Below are positions 1 through 7,913 of a stretch of 18,697 bases of DNA, piece by piece. Each line of letters opens with the position of its first letter. Position 1 is the first letter of the stretch. Both the position numbers and the translations under genes were made by a program. The stretch is taken from the NCBI GenBank assembly GCA_964531205.1, contig CAZHGH010000059.1, positions 1-18,697 of the forward strand, written 5' to 3'. Origin of the DNA: JAICWY01 sp964531205. GTDB lineage: Bacteria; Vulcanimicrobiota; Vulcanimicrobiia; Vulcanimicrobiales; Vulcanimicrobiaceae. The notes below the pieces were generated by a model. It was not told the origin of the DNA. It did no database searches and was given only the letters and a program-made list of their open reading frames with translations.

Positions 1-7
1 TATATCT

Positions 8-82
<75 letters not shown>

Positions 83-86
83 AATC

Positions 87-159
87 TGCGCCCTCCGGGA
101 CTCGAACCCGGGACCAATAGATTAAAAGTCTACTGCTCTACCAACTGAGCTAAAGGCGC
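87..159 (-). tRNA. tRNA-Lys (anticodon TTT)
   Basis: Minus-strand cloverleaf with acceptor GCGCCTT paired to AGGGCGC, anticodon stem GTAGA/TCTAT around the loop CTTTTAA (anticodon TTT), a TTCGAGT T-loop and discriminator A. Unlike its partner it has no encoded CCA (the next bases read GAT), so its 3' end needs the CCA-adding enzyme. It is the first gene of the two-tRNA unit and has a promoter just upstream. Confidence 0.95.
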
Positions 160-168
160 AACCGCCAT

Positions 169-197
169 AGTTTAGCCCGGATTACCCACTTTGACAA
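169..197 (-). promoter_or_regulatory. Promoter of the tRNA-Lys pair
   Basis: On the minus strand TTGTCA (192-197) is followed by exactly 17 bases and TAAACT (169-174). This is a sigma-70-like arrangement with 5/6 and 4/6 consensus matches. The -10 lies 9 bases before the first tRNA base, which fits a very short leader. The -35 box overlaps the plus-strand -35 at 191-196. Confidence 0.6.
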
Positions 198-238
198 GAC
201 GCTTACCGACAGCATATTTGCGAGAGCATATTCGCGTC
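191..238 (+). promoter_or_regulatory. Promoter and direct repeat upstream of the acyl-CoA ligase
   Basis: A perfect TTGACA lies at 191-196. The best -10 candidate is CATATT at 213-218 (16-base spacing). The -10 sits inside a 14-base imperfect tandem repeat: AGCATATTTGCGAG (211-224) and AGCATATTCGCGTC (225-238), 11 of 14 identical. A repeat across the -10 and start site could be an operator; no regulator is identified. Confidence 0.4.
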
Positions 239-286
239 CTTCATAGGTAGTGGGCGGGCAAGCGACTAACTACGCGCCGCAACGGG

Positions 287-1828
287 ATGATGCTCGACGA
301 CCTTCGGGTCAACGCGACGATCGCCGACGTATTGCGTGAAAACGTATTCGTTCGGCCCGATGCGGAGGCCGTTACCGACAGCACGCGCCGCCTCACATGG
401 AAGCAACTTCATGAAACGGCGCTAGCTTCGTGTTCCCAAATAGCGTCGCTTGGAGCACGCCCCGGCGATCGGATCGCAGTCGTGCTGCCGAATCAGATCG
501 AAGCGGTAGTCCTCTATTGGACATGCGCGCTGGCGGGTGCGATTTTCGTCGGAGTCAATCCTCGGCAGGGCCACGACGAACTAGAAAACGTTCTCCGGCA
601 CAGCGGCGCGCGTCTTGCTTTCGTCGCCGACGATCAGCTCGCGTCGCGCATCAGCGATATGCCGCTGCCCGATTTGCGCGAAGTCATTACGATCGACAGC
701 TCCGATCCGCTGGGCTTCTTCTCTCAGCCGCTTCGCACGAACGTTAGCCCTCCGGCGCATCAACGCACCGATGCTTTCGCGATTTGCTACACTTCCGGAA
801 CGACCGGACGGCCGAAAGGCGCCGTTCTCACGCACGGCAATCTCGTTTGGAATGCAGCCGCCGTCGCGGAAGCGCTGGAGTGCAACGCGGACGATACGTT
901 TCTGCTGACCGTGGGGATCACGCACATCTTTGGCCTGTCATCGACGGTTCTCGCCGCTGCGGTGTGCGGTGCGCGCCTCGTCTTGTTGAAGACGTTTGGT
1001 GCGGGCGCAGCACTCGATCTCTGCGAGTGGGAAGGCGTCACCGTGTTGCACGGCACGCCGACGATGTTCTACCTGGAACTTGCGGCACAGCGGCGCGCAC
1101 CACGCGATTTGAGCAAGTTGCGCACCGGCATCATCGCGGCCGCGCCGGTTTCACCGGATCTCGTCGATGCCGTTCGAGAAGAATTGCATTGTGACGTACA
1201 AATTGCATGGGGACTCACTGAAACCGGCCCCGCTGTGACGATGACGAGGTTCGATGACGAACCGCAAACGCGTCGCGAATCCGTCGGCCGGCCGATCCGC
1301 GACGCACAAGTGCGCATAGACCACGATCCCGAGTTGGAATACGGCGAGATCCTCGTCAAGAGTCCTGGTGTGTTTCGCGGATACTACAACGATGCGGAGA
1401 TAACCAGGGCGTCATTTACGTACGATGGATGGTTGCGCACAGGCGACCTCGGTATCATCGACGAGCGTGGAATTCTGCAACTGCGCGGACGCCGCAAAGA
1501 GATCATTATTCGCGGCGGTCTGCACGTGTATCCGGACGAAATCGAACGAATTCTCAGTGAGTTGCCGTGGGTTGACGCGGTGGCGCTGGTCGGCATTCCA
1601 GATACAGTTCTTGGTGAGCGTATCTGTGCGTGCATCGTCGCATCGCCGCAGAACGGCATGCCGGACGATATGCTGACGGCGGTTCGAAGAGCTATCTCGC
1701 CGCGGCTTGCCGACTACAAAATGCCGGATGCCGTTTTGCGCGTAGCGGAGCTTCCGCGCAACGCAAGCGGCAAAGTATTGCGCCGCGTTTTACGCGAGAA
1801 TGCCATCGCGCGCATCGCCGCCAATTAG
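287..1828 (+). CDS. Acyl-CoA synthetase / long-chain fatty acid-CoA ligase family (AMP-binding)
   Basis: A 513-residue class I adenylate-forming enzyme. Members activate a carboxylic acid with ATP to an acyl-adenylate and then transfer it to CoA. The core motifs are all visible: phosphate-binding YTSGTTGRPKG (168-178), the A5 motif WGLTETG (308-314), TGD (386-388), the hinge region GRRKEIIIRGG (401-411), and the catalytic lysine K496 in NASGK near the C terminus. Length is typical for a complete short-form ligase. The acid substrate cannot be read from sequence; medium- or long-chain fatty acids and aryl acids are all possible. The start is the first of two adjacent ATG codons (287 and 290), and no clear Shine-Dalgarno is present. 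The last 39 bases overlap the convergent GGDEF-EAL gene on the other strand. It stands alone, with its own promoter divergent from the tRNA-Lys genes. Confidence 0.88.
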   Translation: MMLDDLRVNATIADVLRENVFVRPDAEAVTDSTRRLTWKQLHETALASCSQIASLGARPGDRIAVVLPNQIEAVVLYWTCALAGAIFVGVNPRQGHDELENVLRHSGARLAFVADDQLASRISDMPLPDLREVITIDSSDPLGFFSQPLRTNVSPPAHQRTDAFAICYTSGTTGRPKGAVLTHGNLVWNAAAVAEALECNADDTFLLTVGITHIFGLSSTVLAAAVCGARLVLLKTFGAGAALDLCEWEGVTVLHGTPTMFYLELAAQRRAPRDLSKLRTGIIAAAPVSPDLVDAVREELHCDVQIAWGLTETGPAVTMTRFDDEPQTRRESVGRPIRDAQVRIDHDPELEYGEILVKSPGVFRGYYNDAEITRASFTYDGWLRTGDLGIIDERGILQLRGRRKEIIIRGGLHVYPDEIERILSELPWVDAVALVGIPDTVLGERICACIVASPQNGMPDDMLTAVRRAISPRLADYKMPDAVLRVAELPRNASGKVLRRVLRENAIARIAAN

Positions 1829-4234
1829 CGTCTCAATATCCTGTGCCGTTAGCGCGCTCCAGTAGTAATAGCCTTGCGCGCGGCTGCAGCCTCGCGCGAG
1901 CAAGAAATCGCGCTGCGCGCGCGTTTCTACACCTTCGGCGATAACATCGATGCCGAGGCTTTGCGCCATCGAAATGATCGTTCCGGCAATGATTCCGGCA
2001 CCGGGCTCTTCCGGGTCGTGCGGCATGAACGAGCGGTCAATCTTAAGCGCGTCGATGGGGAAGCGCTGGAGATAGCTGAGCGATGAGTAGCCCGTTCCAA
2101 AATCATCTACCGAGATTCGCGCTCCGAGGTCTTTCAAACCGTCAATCACCATCGAAGATGACGCGGCGCTTTGCATCAACACGCTTTCGGTCAATTCGAT
2201 GTCTAAGTAATGAGCCGGCAGTGATGCGGCGTCCAAAGCTTCGGTCACGGACGCCAGCAAATCGGCGTCAAGTTGACGCGCCGAAATATTGACCGCTACG
2301 GGCAGCATAAAGAGCCCTTGCCGCTGCCATTCGCGGTTCTGCCGGCATGCTTCACGCAGCACCCAATCACCGAGCGCGGCGATCAAGCCCGTGTCTTCCG
2401 CTAAGCCGATGAAGTCATCCGGCATCAGCAGACCTTTTTCCGGATGGTACCAGCGCACCAGCGCTTCCAATGCAACGACGCGTTCCGTACGCATCTCGAC
2501 AATCGGCTGATACAGCAGCCCCAATTCGCCTTGCGCGATGGCGCGCCGCAGCTCGTTTTCCAGTGTGAAATAATCAATCGTTCGCGCGCTCATCGCTTCG
2601 TCGAAAACTTCATAGCTGTCGCTCGTGCGCCTTTTGTTTTCGAACAGTGCGATGTCTGCGTGCTTTATAAGGGTCTCGGCGTCCCGGCCATGGAGCGGAT
2701 AGAAGCTGATACCTGCGGATGCCGTCAGGACGAATTCACGGCTCTCTATCTGGAACGGCTTGCGGACAGCATCGAGAATACGCTGTGCGACGACCGTCGC
2801 TTCCTCCATCTCCTCAAGTGCAGGCAATAAGAACACGAATTCGTCGCCACCCATGCGCGCCACGGTGTCAGCCAATCGCATGCAGCTCCGCAGACGTGAG
2901 CCAAGCTCTTGCAGAACCAGATCGCCGGTCCGGTGTCCCAGAGAATCGTTGATGCTTTTAAAGCGGTCCAGATCGACGAACAGCACAGCCACCATGCGGC
3001 CATCGCGTTCCGCTTGCGAAAGCGCCATCGTTAGCCGGTCGTTCAAGAGACGGCGGTTTGGAAGACCAGTGAGCGGATCGTGGTACGCGAGATGCTCGAT
3101 GCGCTGCTCCGCAGCTTTGCGATCGGTAATGTCGACTGCGGTGCCCACAATGCCGATGGCGCGTTCGCCCTGTTTGAGCGGCAGCAGACTGCACGTCACG
3201 ATGCGCTGATGCGAGTCGGCGTGGGCGACGTGCGCTTCGAAGCGGCGTTCCTTTGCGTTTTCGGCGACGGCACCGTGAAGAAACCGTTGCACGTCCACGA
3301 GCGATTCCGATGCGAAGATGCGCGTGAACGGCATACCGATGAGCTCGTGGTGTTTGTAACCCGTCATCTGGGAGAGACGTTTGTTGGCCAGCGTGAACCG
3401 GCCGTTTATGTCCAAGGCGAAGACCGCGTCGGAGATCGTCTCCAGCACGTTCTTCAAAAACTCATTCGTCTTCTCCAGCGTGGTCTCGGCTCGGCGCCCG
3501 CGCGTAATATCGACTGCTACGCACATAACGAACGCACGTCCATCGTGGAGCACGATGGGACGTTTCACAATTTGCAGCAATCGCTGCGCCCCCGCGCTAT
3601 CGATCATCTCTTGCGTTGAAAAGCGCGAGCGCCGCGAGCGCAGAACCTCGGCGTCGTCCGAAAGATCCTGTTGCGCTTCCACGGGATTATGAATGAAGGA
3701 GGCGATCGGCTTTTCGAGCATTTCGTCGACGGTCGTGCCGTACAGATCCGCGTACGCCTGACTGACCATGACGTAACGTCCCGCGGCGTCTCGAATGCTG
3801 ACATAGTTTGGCGTGAGGTCGAAAAGCCGGCGCATGAGCTCGTCGCGTTCGTCCTGCGAAATCGCCGCTGCCGCGACGGACGTGCGTTCGGCAATTGCGC
3901 GACGCAATGAGTCAATCAGACGGCCGTGGTCGGCGCGCAGCACGACGTCATGCGCACCAAGAGTGGCCGCATTCCGAACGAGATCCATATCGATGCGCGC
4001 GCTAGCAATAATGAGCGGCGTGCGCTGCGAGATATCGCGAAGCATTGCCAACTCCGCTTCGACGTACGACGCGCCGTCGCAGAGAACGATCACGCCGCTC
4101 CACTCACGTTTCGACTCTGCGAGCCGGTGAATATGCGTAAAGCTGCGGCCGTAATATCCCGCTTCAGCGAGAGCCGCGAGCAAATCGCGCGCTCTCGTCG
4201 CTCCGGGTCCAATGAGCGCGACGCGGGAAGTCAC
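1790..4234 (-). CDS. Cytoplasmic PAS-PAS-GGDEF-EAL cyclic-di-GMP protein with degenerate receiver
   Basis: An 814-residue bifunctional c-di-GMP protein without membrane segments. Residues 1-118 look like a receiver fold: a possible acceptor aspartate (D53 in VLCDG) remains, but the acidic pair normally following strand 1 and the conserved lysine are missing. Two PAS domains follow (about 130-245 and 260-372), then GGDEF (about 380-545) and EAL (about 555-805). The cyclase motif is canonical GGDEF (462-466), preceded at the right distance by an RxxD inhibitory site (RLAD, 453-456). The EAL domain keeps EALVRW (590-595), an NIS asparagine, ELTES, DDFGTG (710-715), the KIDRSF lysine and EGVE. 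Both synthesis and hydrolysis are therefore possible. The GTG start (4232-4234) overlaps the stop of the upstream GGDEF-EAL gene as GTGA, implying translational coupling. Its 3' end overlaps the acyl-CoA ligase by 39 bases. Confidence 0.88.
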   Translation of the reverse strand: MTSRVALIGPGATRARDLLAALAEAGYYGRSFTHIHRLAESKREWSGVIVLCDGASYVEAELAMLRDISQRTPLIIASARIDMDLVRNAATLGAHDVVLRADHGRLIDSLRRAIAERTSVAAAAISQDERDELMRRLFDLTPNYVSIRDAAGRYVMVSQAYADLYGTTVDEMLEKPIASFIHNPVEAQQDLSDDAEVLRSRRSRFSTQEMIDSAGAQRLLQIVKRPIVLHDGRAFVMCVAVDITRGRRAETTLEKTNEFLKNVLETISDAVFALDINGRFTLANKRLSQMTGYKHHELIGMPFTRIFASESLVDVQRFLHGAVAENAKERRFEAHVAHADSHQRIVTCSLLPLKQGERAIGIVGTAVDITDRKAAEQRIEHLAYHDPLTGLPNRRLLNDRLTMALSQAERDGRMVAVLFVDLDRFKSINDSLGHRTGDLVLQELGSRLRSCMRLADTVARMGGDEFVFLLPALEEMEEATVVAQRILDAVRKPFQIESREFVLTASAGISFYPLHGRDAETLIKHADIALFENKRRTSDSYEVFDEAMSARTIDYFTLENELRRAIAQGELGLLYQPIVEMRTERVVALEALVRWYHPEKGLLMPDDFIGLAEDTGLIAALGDWVLREACRQNREWQRQGLFMLPVAVNISARQLDADLLASVTEALDAASLPAHYLDIELTESVLMQSAASSSMVIDGLKDLGARISVDDFGTGYSSLSYLQRFPIDALKIDRSFMPHDPEEPGAGIIAGTIISMAQSLGIDVIAEGVETRAQRDFLLARGCSRAQGYYYWSALTAQDIETLIGGDARDGILA

Positions 4235-7020
4235 GCCGACGCGTGTTTGGGCAGCACTGCGAAACTTGAGGGGTACGCGGCGACGAGTTCATCCGCGCTC
4301 AGGGGCCGCGCATAGTAGTAGCCCTGTCCGAACCGGCAGCCCGCGTTAGAAAGCACGTCGCGTTGACGTTGCGTCTCCACGCCTTCTGCAACGACGCGCA
4401 CCTCGAACGCCTCGGCAAGGCTCATCAAGGTCCGAACGATCGGTTCGCTTGCGACTTCGCCGTCGTGACCTGAAACGAACGAACGATCTATCTTGATCGA
4501 ATCTACCTTGAATTGCTGCAGATAGCGTAACGACGAATATCCCGTGCCGAAATCGTCGATGCAAATATGGAAGCCGTGCGTACGAAGGCGTTCGAGCAGC
4601 GCGTTGGGCCGCGTACCCGCGTCGAGAACGACGCTCTCCGTAATCTCGAGCGTCAAATCCGACGGATTAACCCCAAAGTCGCGCACCGCCGACATCAAGA
4701 CGGTTTCGAAGTCGGGATCCAACAATTCGGCCGCCGAAACGTTGACGTTCATCGGGAAATGGCGGTCCCCCGCCAGCGCTTGCCAACGTGCGAGTTGCGC
4801 GCACGATGTCCGCAATACAAAACGACCAATTGGAACGGCGAGTCCGGTCTGCTCCGCCAAAGCCATGAACTCGCTCGGCGCGATAATGCCTTCGGTCGGA
4901 TGGTTCCAGCGAAGCAGTGCCTCACAGCCGCAGAGTTCGCTGTCGTCGATTTCAACGATTGGCTGATACAGCAGATTGAATTCGCCGTTCTCAAGCGCGA
5001 GACGCAGGTCGGTCGTGAGTTGCAAGCGCTTTTCGGCGCGCGCGTGCATCTTCGAATCGAAAACGGCGAATCGTGAACCGCCTCCGCCCTTTGCGTAACG
5101 CATCGCGGTGTCCGCATCGCGCATGACGTCTTCCGCGCGAAGATATTCGCCGGAAGCGAGCGCGATACCAATGCTACCCGTAACGAAGATGGAGCGATTT
5201 CCGAGCATGATCGGCTTAGAGAGCGTGTTGATCACACGCCGTGCGATTCTCTCAACGTGCAGGACGTCGGGGAGCGAGCGGACGAGCACTCCGAATTCGT
5301 CGCTTCCTAACCGCGAAACGACGTCCGCCGATTCAATGGCGCCGCGCAAACGTTGAGCGACCTGCGAGAGCACGAAGTCGCCGGCGTCGTGTCCGAGGCT
5401 CTCATTGATGTCTTTGAAGCGATCCAGGTCGACGTAGAGCGCGGCAAACGGCGATTCCGGTGACGTTTTCCACTGCGCAAATTGCTCGCGCAGCTTCGAT
5501 TCGAATTGCGTACGATTCGGCAATCCCGTGAGCGCGTCGTGCGTCATGTCGTGCAGCATGCGGCGCTCACTGCGCTTGAGTTCCGTCAAGTCGCGGAACA
5601 TGCAAATCGCAAAGTACGGATTGCCGGCGTCGTCGTTCACGAGGGAGACGGTGGAATCTGTCCACGCTTCCTGGCCGAGCGGCGTCATAACGTGCTGCTC
5701 GAATTCGAAGAGATCGCGATCGCCGCGCATAAGGTCGGCGAACTCGCCGGTATGCCCTTCCAATACGCCCGCGGAGTTGTCGCCATAGATATTGCGGAAA
5801 ACCGCGTTCGCGTCGACGATGGCGCCGTTGCGGTCGAGAATCGCTATGCCGAGCGCCGCGCCGTCAAATACGGCGCGAAATTGCGCTTCCGTTAATCGAA
5901 GCGCGCGCTCCGCTTTCTGTCGCGCCAGCTCGTTGCTCAGCCGCTCGGATTCTTGCTGCGCCTTCTGCAGTGCGTCACGATCCCGGGTTGCCGTGAATTC
6001 GGCAACCAGCAACATGATGCCGATCAGGAGCACCGCGCCCAGGAGCACGATACCGTAAACGTAGCGATTGCGCAGCACCTCCGAATCGACGCGCGCGGTG
6101 AGTTGCCGGTCCAGCAACTGCGAGAGATCGCCGTTCATGGTAATGCCGGCTGAAACGAGATTCTTCGCAAGCGTTCGCGTGCGCGCCGGTGTACCGCCCG
6201 GCGTGCCGCGCAGAAGAACGCTATCGTTCATGTAATCGGAGAACGTTTTGGCCGCTGCCGCGTATGCCGCATTATCCGCGTTGTACCGCGCTATCTCGGC
6301 GCCCGAAGCCAGTTGCTGCGAGGAAACGCGATGAATGATGCTCGTCCAATCGTCCGTCGCGAGATCGCGGTCGACGTTGAGTGCGGAAAGCAAGCGCGCG
6401 ACGTGCACGCGATTCGCTATTGAAAGCACGCCTTGCTTTTGCGCGTTTTCACCCAGCAGATCGAGGTACAGCGCTTCGTGTACCGCACCGGGCATTTTTG
6501 CGAAAAGCATGTCCGCGAGATCTTGCGCGAAACGGTTCGATTCGTATTGAAGACCCGATGTATCTTCGACACGGTAGATCAAATCATCGACGCCGCGAGC
6601 GAACGTATAAAGTTTGCGGCCCGCATACACGCGCTTATACGTTCGAACCTTACTCCACATGTCGCGAAGCCGTTGCCAGTCGGCAAGAACTTCGAGCGAT
6701 TCGCCTTTGGAAAGCGTGAACTCGGTGATGTCGCGAACGTGGGCGTCGATCTTCGATCGTAAACGGTTGCTATCGAACGGGGGATTCGCTTTGACTTCTT
6801 GTTGGAGACGATAGCGGTCCGCATCGACGAGGAGCGGGTAGAGCCGGTTTTGGTACTGGATCGCCAGACGCTCACGCGCAAGGGTGGCTGTGTCGTTGCC
6901 CGCCTCGCGGCTTAACCAAAACGCTTGCCAGGAGGCAAGCGTCAAAAGACCAGCGGCTATCGCGGTGATGACGAGCCCCAGGGAGACTCGCCAAGCCGGC
7001 GCCGCATTGCGTCGCTCCAT
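4231..7020 (-). CDS. Membrane-anchored sensor PAS-GGDEF-EAL cyclic-di-GMP protein
   Basis: A 929-residue protein with two transmembrane segments (about 13-35 and 320-341) enclosing a roughly 280-residue extracytoplasmic region. That region is rich in charged helical sequence and matches no sensor I can name. A charged coiled-coil linker (about 343-378) leads to a PAS domain (about 378-482), GGDEF (about 488-655) and EAL (about 665-912). The cyclase signature is GSDEF (572-576), and the inhibitory RxxD position reads ESAD, so the first arginine is lost. The EAL domain appears complete: EALLRW (700-705), NVS, EITES, DDFGTG (822-827), KIDRSF and EGVE. The likely net role is a phosphodiesterase, possibly tuned by GTP binding to the variant GGDEF, controlled by an envelope signal. 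This is inference. It starts at ATG 7018-7020 without a clear Shine-Dalgarno and overlaps the next gene as GTGA. Confidence 0.88.
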   Translation of the reverse strand: MERRNAAPAWRVSLGLVITAIAAGLLTLASWQAFWLSREAGNDTATLARERLAIQYQNRLYPLLVDADRYRLQQEVKANPPFDSNRLRSKIDAHVRDITEFTLSKGESLEVLADWQRLRDMWSKVRTYKRVYAGRKLYTFARGVDDLIYRVEDTSGLQYESNRFAQDLADMLFAKMPGAVHEALYLDLLGENAQKQGVLSIANRVHVARLLSALNVDRDLATDDWTSIIHRVSSQQLASGAEIARYNADNAAYAAAAKTFSDYMNDSVLLRGTPGGTPARTRTLAKNLVSAGITMNGDLSQLLDRQLTARVDSEVLRNRYVYGIVLLGAVLLIGIMLLVAEFTATRDRDALQKAQQESERLSNELARQKAERALRLTEAQFRAVFDGAALGIAILDRNGAIVDANAVFRNIYGDNSAGVLEGHTGEFADLMRGDRDLFEFEQHVMTPLGQEAWTDSTVSLVNDDAGNPYFAICMFRDLTELKRSERRMLHDMTHDALTGLPNRTQFESKLREQFAQWKTSPESPFAALYVDLDRFKDINESLGHDAGDFVLSQVAQRLRGAIESADVVSRLGSDEFGVLVRSLPDVLHVERIARRVINTLSKPIMLGNRSIFVTGSIGIALASGEYLRAEDVMRDADTAMRYAKGGGGSRFAVFDSKMHARAEKRLQLTTDLRLALENGEFNLLYQPIVEIDDSELCGCEALLRWNHPTEGIIAPSEFMALAEQTGLAVPIGRFVLRTSCAQLARWQALAGDRHFPMNVNVSAAELLDPDFETVLMSAVRDFGVNPSDLTLEITESVVLDAGTRPNALLERLRTHGFHICIDDFGTGYSSLRYLQQFKVDSIKIDRSFVSGHDGEVASEPIVRTLMSLAEAFEVRVVAEGVETQRQRDVLSNAGCRFGQGYYYARPLSADELVAAYPSSFAVLPKHASA

Positions 7021-7110
7021 TGCGACGGTACGTTCGCCTCGAACTAGAGCAGTCTTTTTGGGGCAAGGCTGCCGTCCGTGAGGCGGACATCAAATTTTGT
7101 TAAAGAGAGT

Positions 7111-7187
7111 TGGGGTGGCTGAGGGGATTTGAACCCCCGGCCTCCGATTCCACAGACCGGCGCTCTAACCGCTGAGCTACAACCACC
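7111..7187 (-). tRNA. tRNA-His (anticodon GTG)
   Basis: Minus-strand cloverleaf with acceptor GTGGTTG paired to CAGCCAC, anticodon stem CCGGT/ATCGG around loop CTGTGGA (anticodon GTG). The histidine identity signs are present: an extra G at -1 (7187) faces discriminator C (7114). CCA is encoded at 7111-7113. It is the last of three tRNA genes on this strand, 22 bases after tRNA-Arg. Confidence 0.95.
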
Positions 7188-7209
7188 ACGTTTGCGCGGC
7201 TGGAGAAAT

Positions 7210-7282
<73 letters not shown>

Positions 7283-7372
7283 TCGCTTCGCCTGGGCCGG
7301 ACAAGCTCCGGGCCTTCCGGCGCTGCCGCACCACGATAGGATACCACGGCGGCACAAGAGGCCCTGGTGAAA

Positions 7373-7446
7373 TCGGGGCGACAGGATTTGAACCTGCGAC
7401 TTTTTCGTCCCAAACGAAACGCTCTACCAAGCTGAGCTACGCCCCG
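7373..7446 (-). tRNA. tRNA-Pro (anticodon TGG)
   Basis: Minus-strand cloverleaf: acceptor CGGGGCG with CGCCCCG, anticodon stem TTTCG/CGAAA around TTTGGGA (anticodon TGG), TTCAAAT T-loop and discriminator A. CCA is not encoded. Its first ten bases are also the last codons and the stop of the HNH gene, so the U8-A9-G10 of the tRNA is that gene's TAG. No clear promoter is visible directly upstream, where the HNH coding sequence lies. Confidence 0.95.
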
Positions 7447-7877
7447 AAATTGCCTCTGTACCATTTAAGTTGCTGAATCGTTTTCCTTCGGTGACAATTG
7501 GCGCAGCGTACGACGCACTTCGCAATTTCTTCGCTGATCCGCCGCCAAGAAATCAAGCTGCCTATCATGTCGCAGATGTTACCGGCCTTCTCACCGGTAA
7601 CGTGATCGAACTCAAGCACACGAGGATCGTTTTCCCCGCAATCGGCGCACGAGGATCGGCTCAAGATTTCCATCATCCGCCGTCGATTTTCGTGGCGCTT
7701 CCTGCGAGCATTCCTGCGTCGATGCTGCGAATAGCGCTCGGCGTTTGCATGATAATACTCATTGCTGTAGAGCCTAAAACACGGTTTACATTGCGAGTGA
7801 TACGTCCCGTTAGCTCTGGACTTGACCCGAAATTCCTCGAGCGGCAGCACCAACCCGCATCGGCTGCATTTCTTCAT
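7437..7877 (-). CDS. HNH endonuclease-like zinc protein
   Basis: A 146-residue basic protein with two metal-binding parts. The N-terminal one has cysteine pairs C4/C7 and C30/C33. It is followed by a very arginine-rich stretch (about 53-68). The C-terminal part is HNH-like: C77/C80, LEFDHV with H92, then C125/C128-H129 in CANCHRRK. HNH domains cut or nick DNA with a single metal ion; the exact target is unknown. This pattern is common in phage genomes and in free-standing genes beside tRNAs. ATG 7875-7877 is the only start in the open frame (an in-frame TAG lies upstream with no other start between), and it lacks a Shine-Dalgarno at normal spacing. A LexA-box-like palindrome ends one base before it. 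The coding DNA looks richer in A and T than adjacent genes, which would fit acquisition. The stop is inside tRNA-Pro. Confidence 0.75.
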   Translation of the reverse strand: MKKCSRCGLVLPLEEFRVKSRANGTYHSQCKPCFRLYSNEYYHANAERYSQHRRRNARRKRHENRRRMMEILSRSSCADCGENDPRVLEFDHVTGEKAGNICDMIGSLISWRRISEEIAKCVVRCANCHRRKTIQQLKWYRGNFGA

Positions 7878-7878
7878 G

Positions 7879-7892
7879 CGAACATATGTTCG
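7879..7892 (-). promoter_or_regulatory. LexA (SOS)-box-like palindrome
   Basis: CGAACATATGTTCG is a perfect 14-base palindrome and matches 13 of 14 positions of the Gram-positive-type LexA consensus CGAACRNRYGTTYC. It lies in the 36-base gap between the GNAT stop and the HNH start, one base before the HNH ATG. This suggests DNA-damage control of the HNH gene. No clear -35/-10 pair was found around it. Confidence 0.5.
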
Positions 7893-7913
7893 ACCGACTG
7901 CTTGTCTTTTCCT

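Noticed and set aside
7074..7088. GTCCG/CGGAC hairpin after the tRNA-His gene as a terminator
   Set aside because: The stem is only 5 base pairs and there is no T-run on the minus strand after it; the T-rich stretch is on the wrong side for the tRNA transcript.
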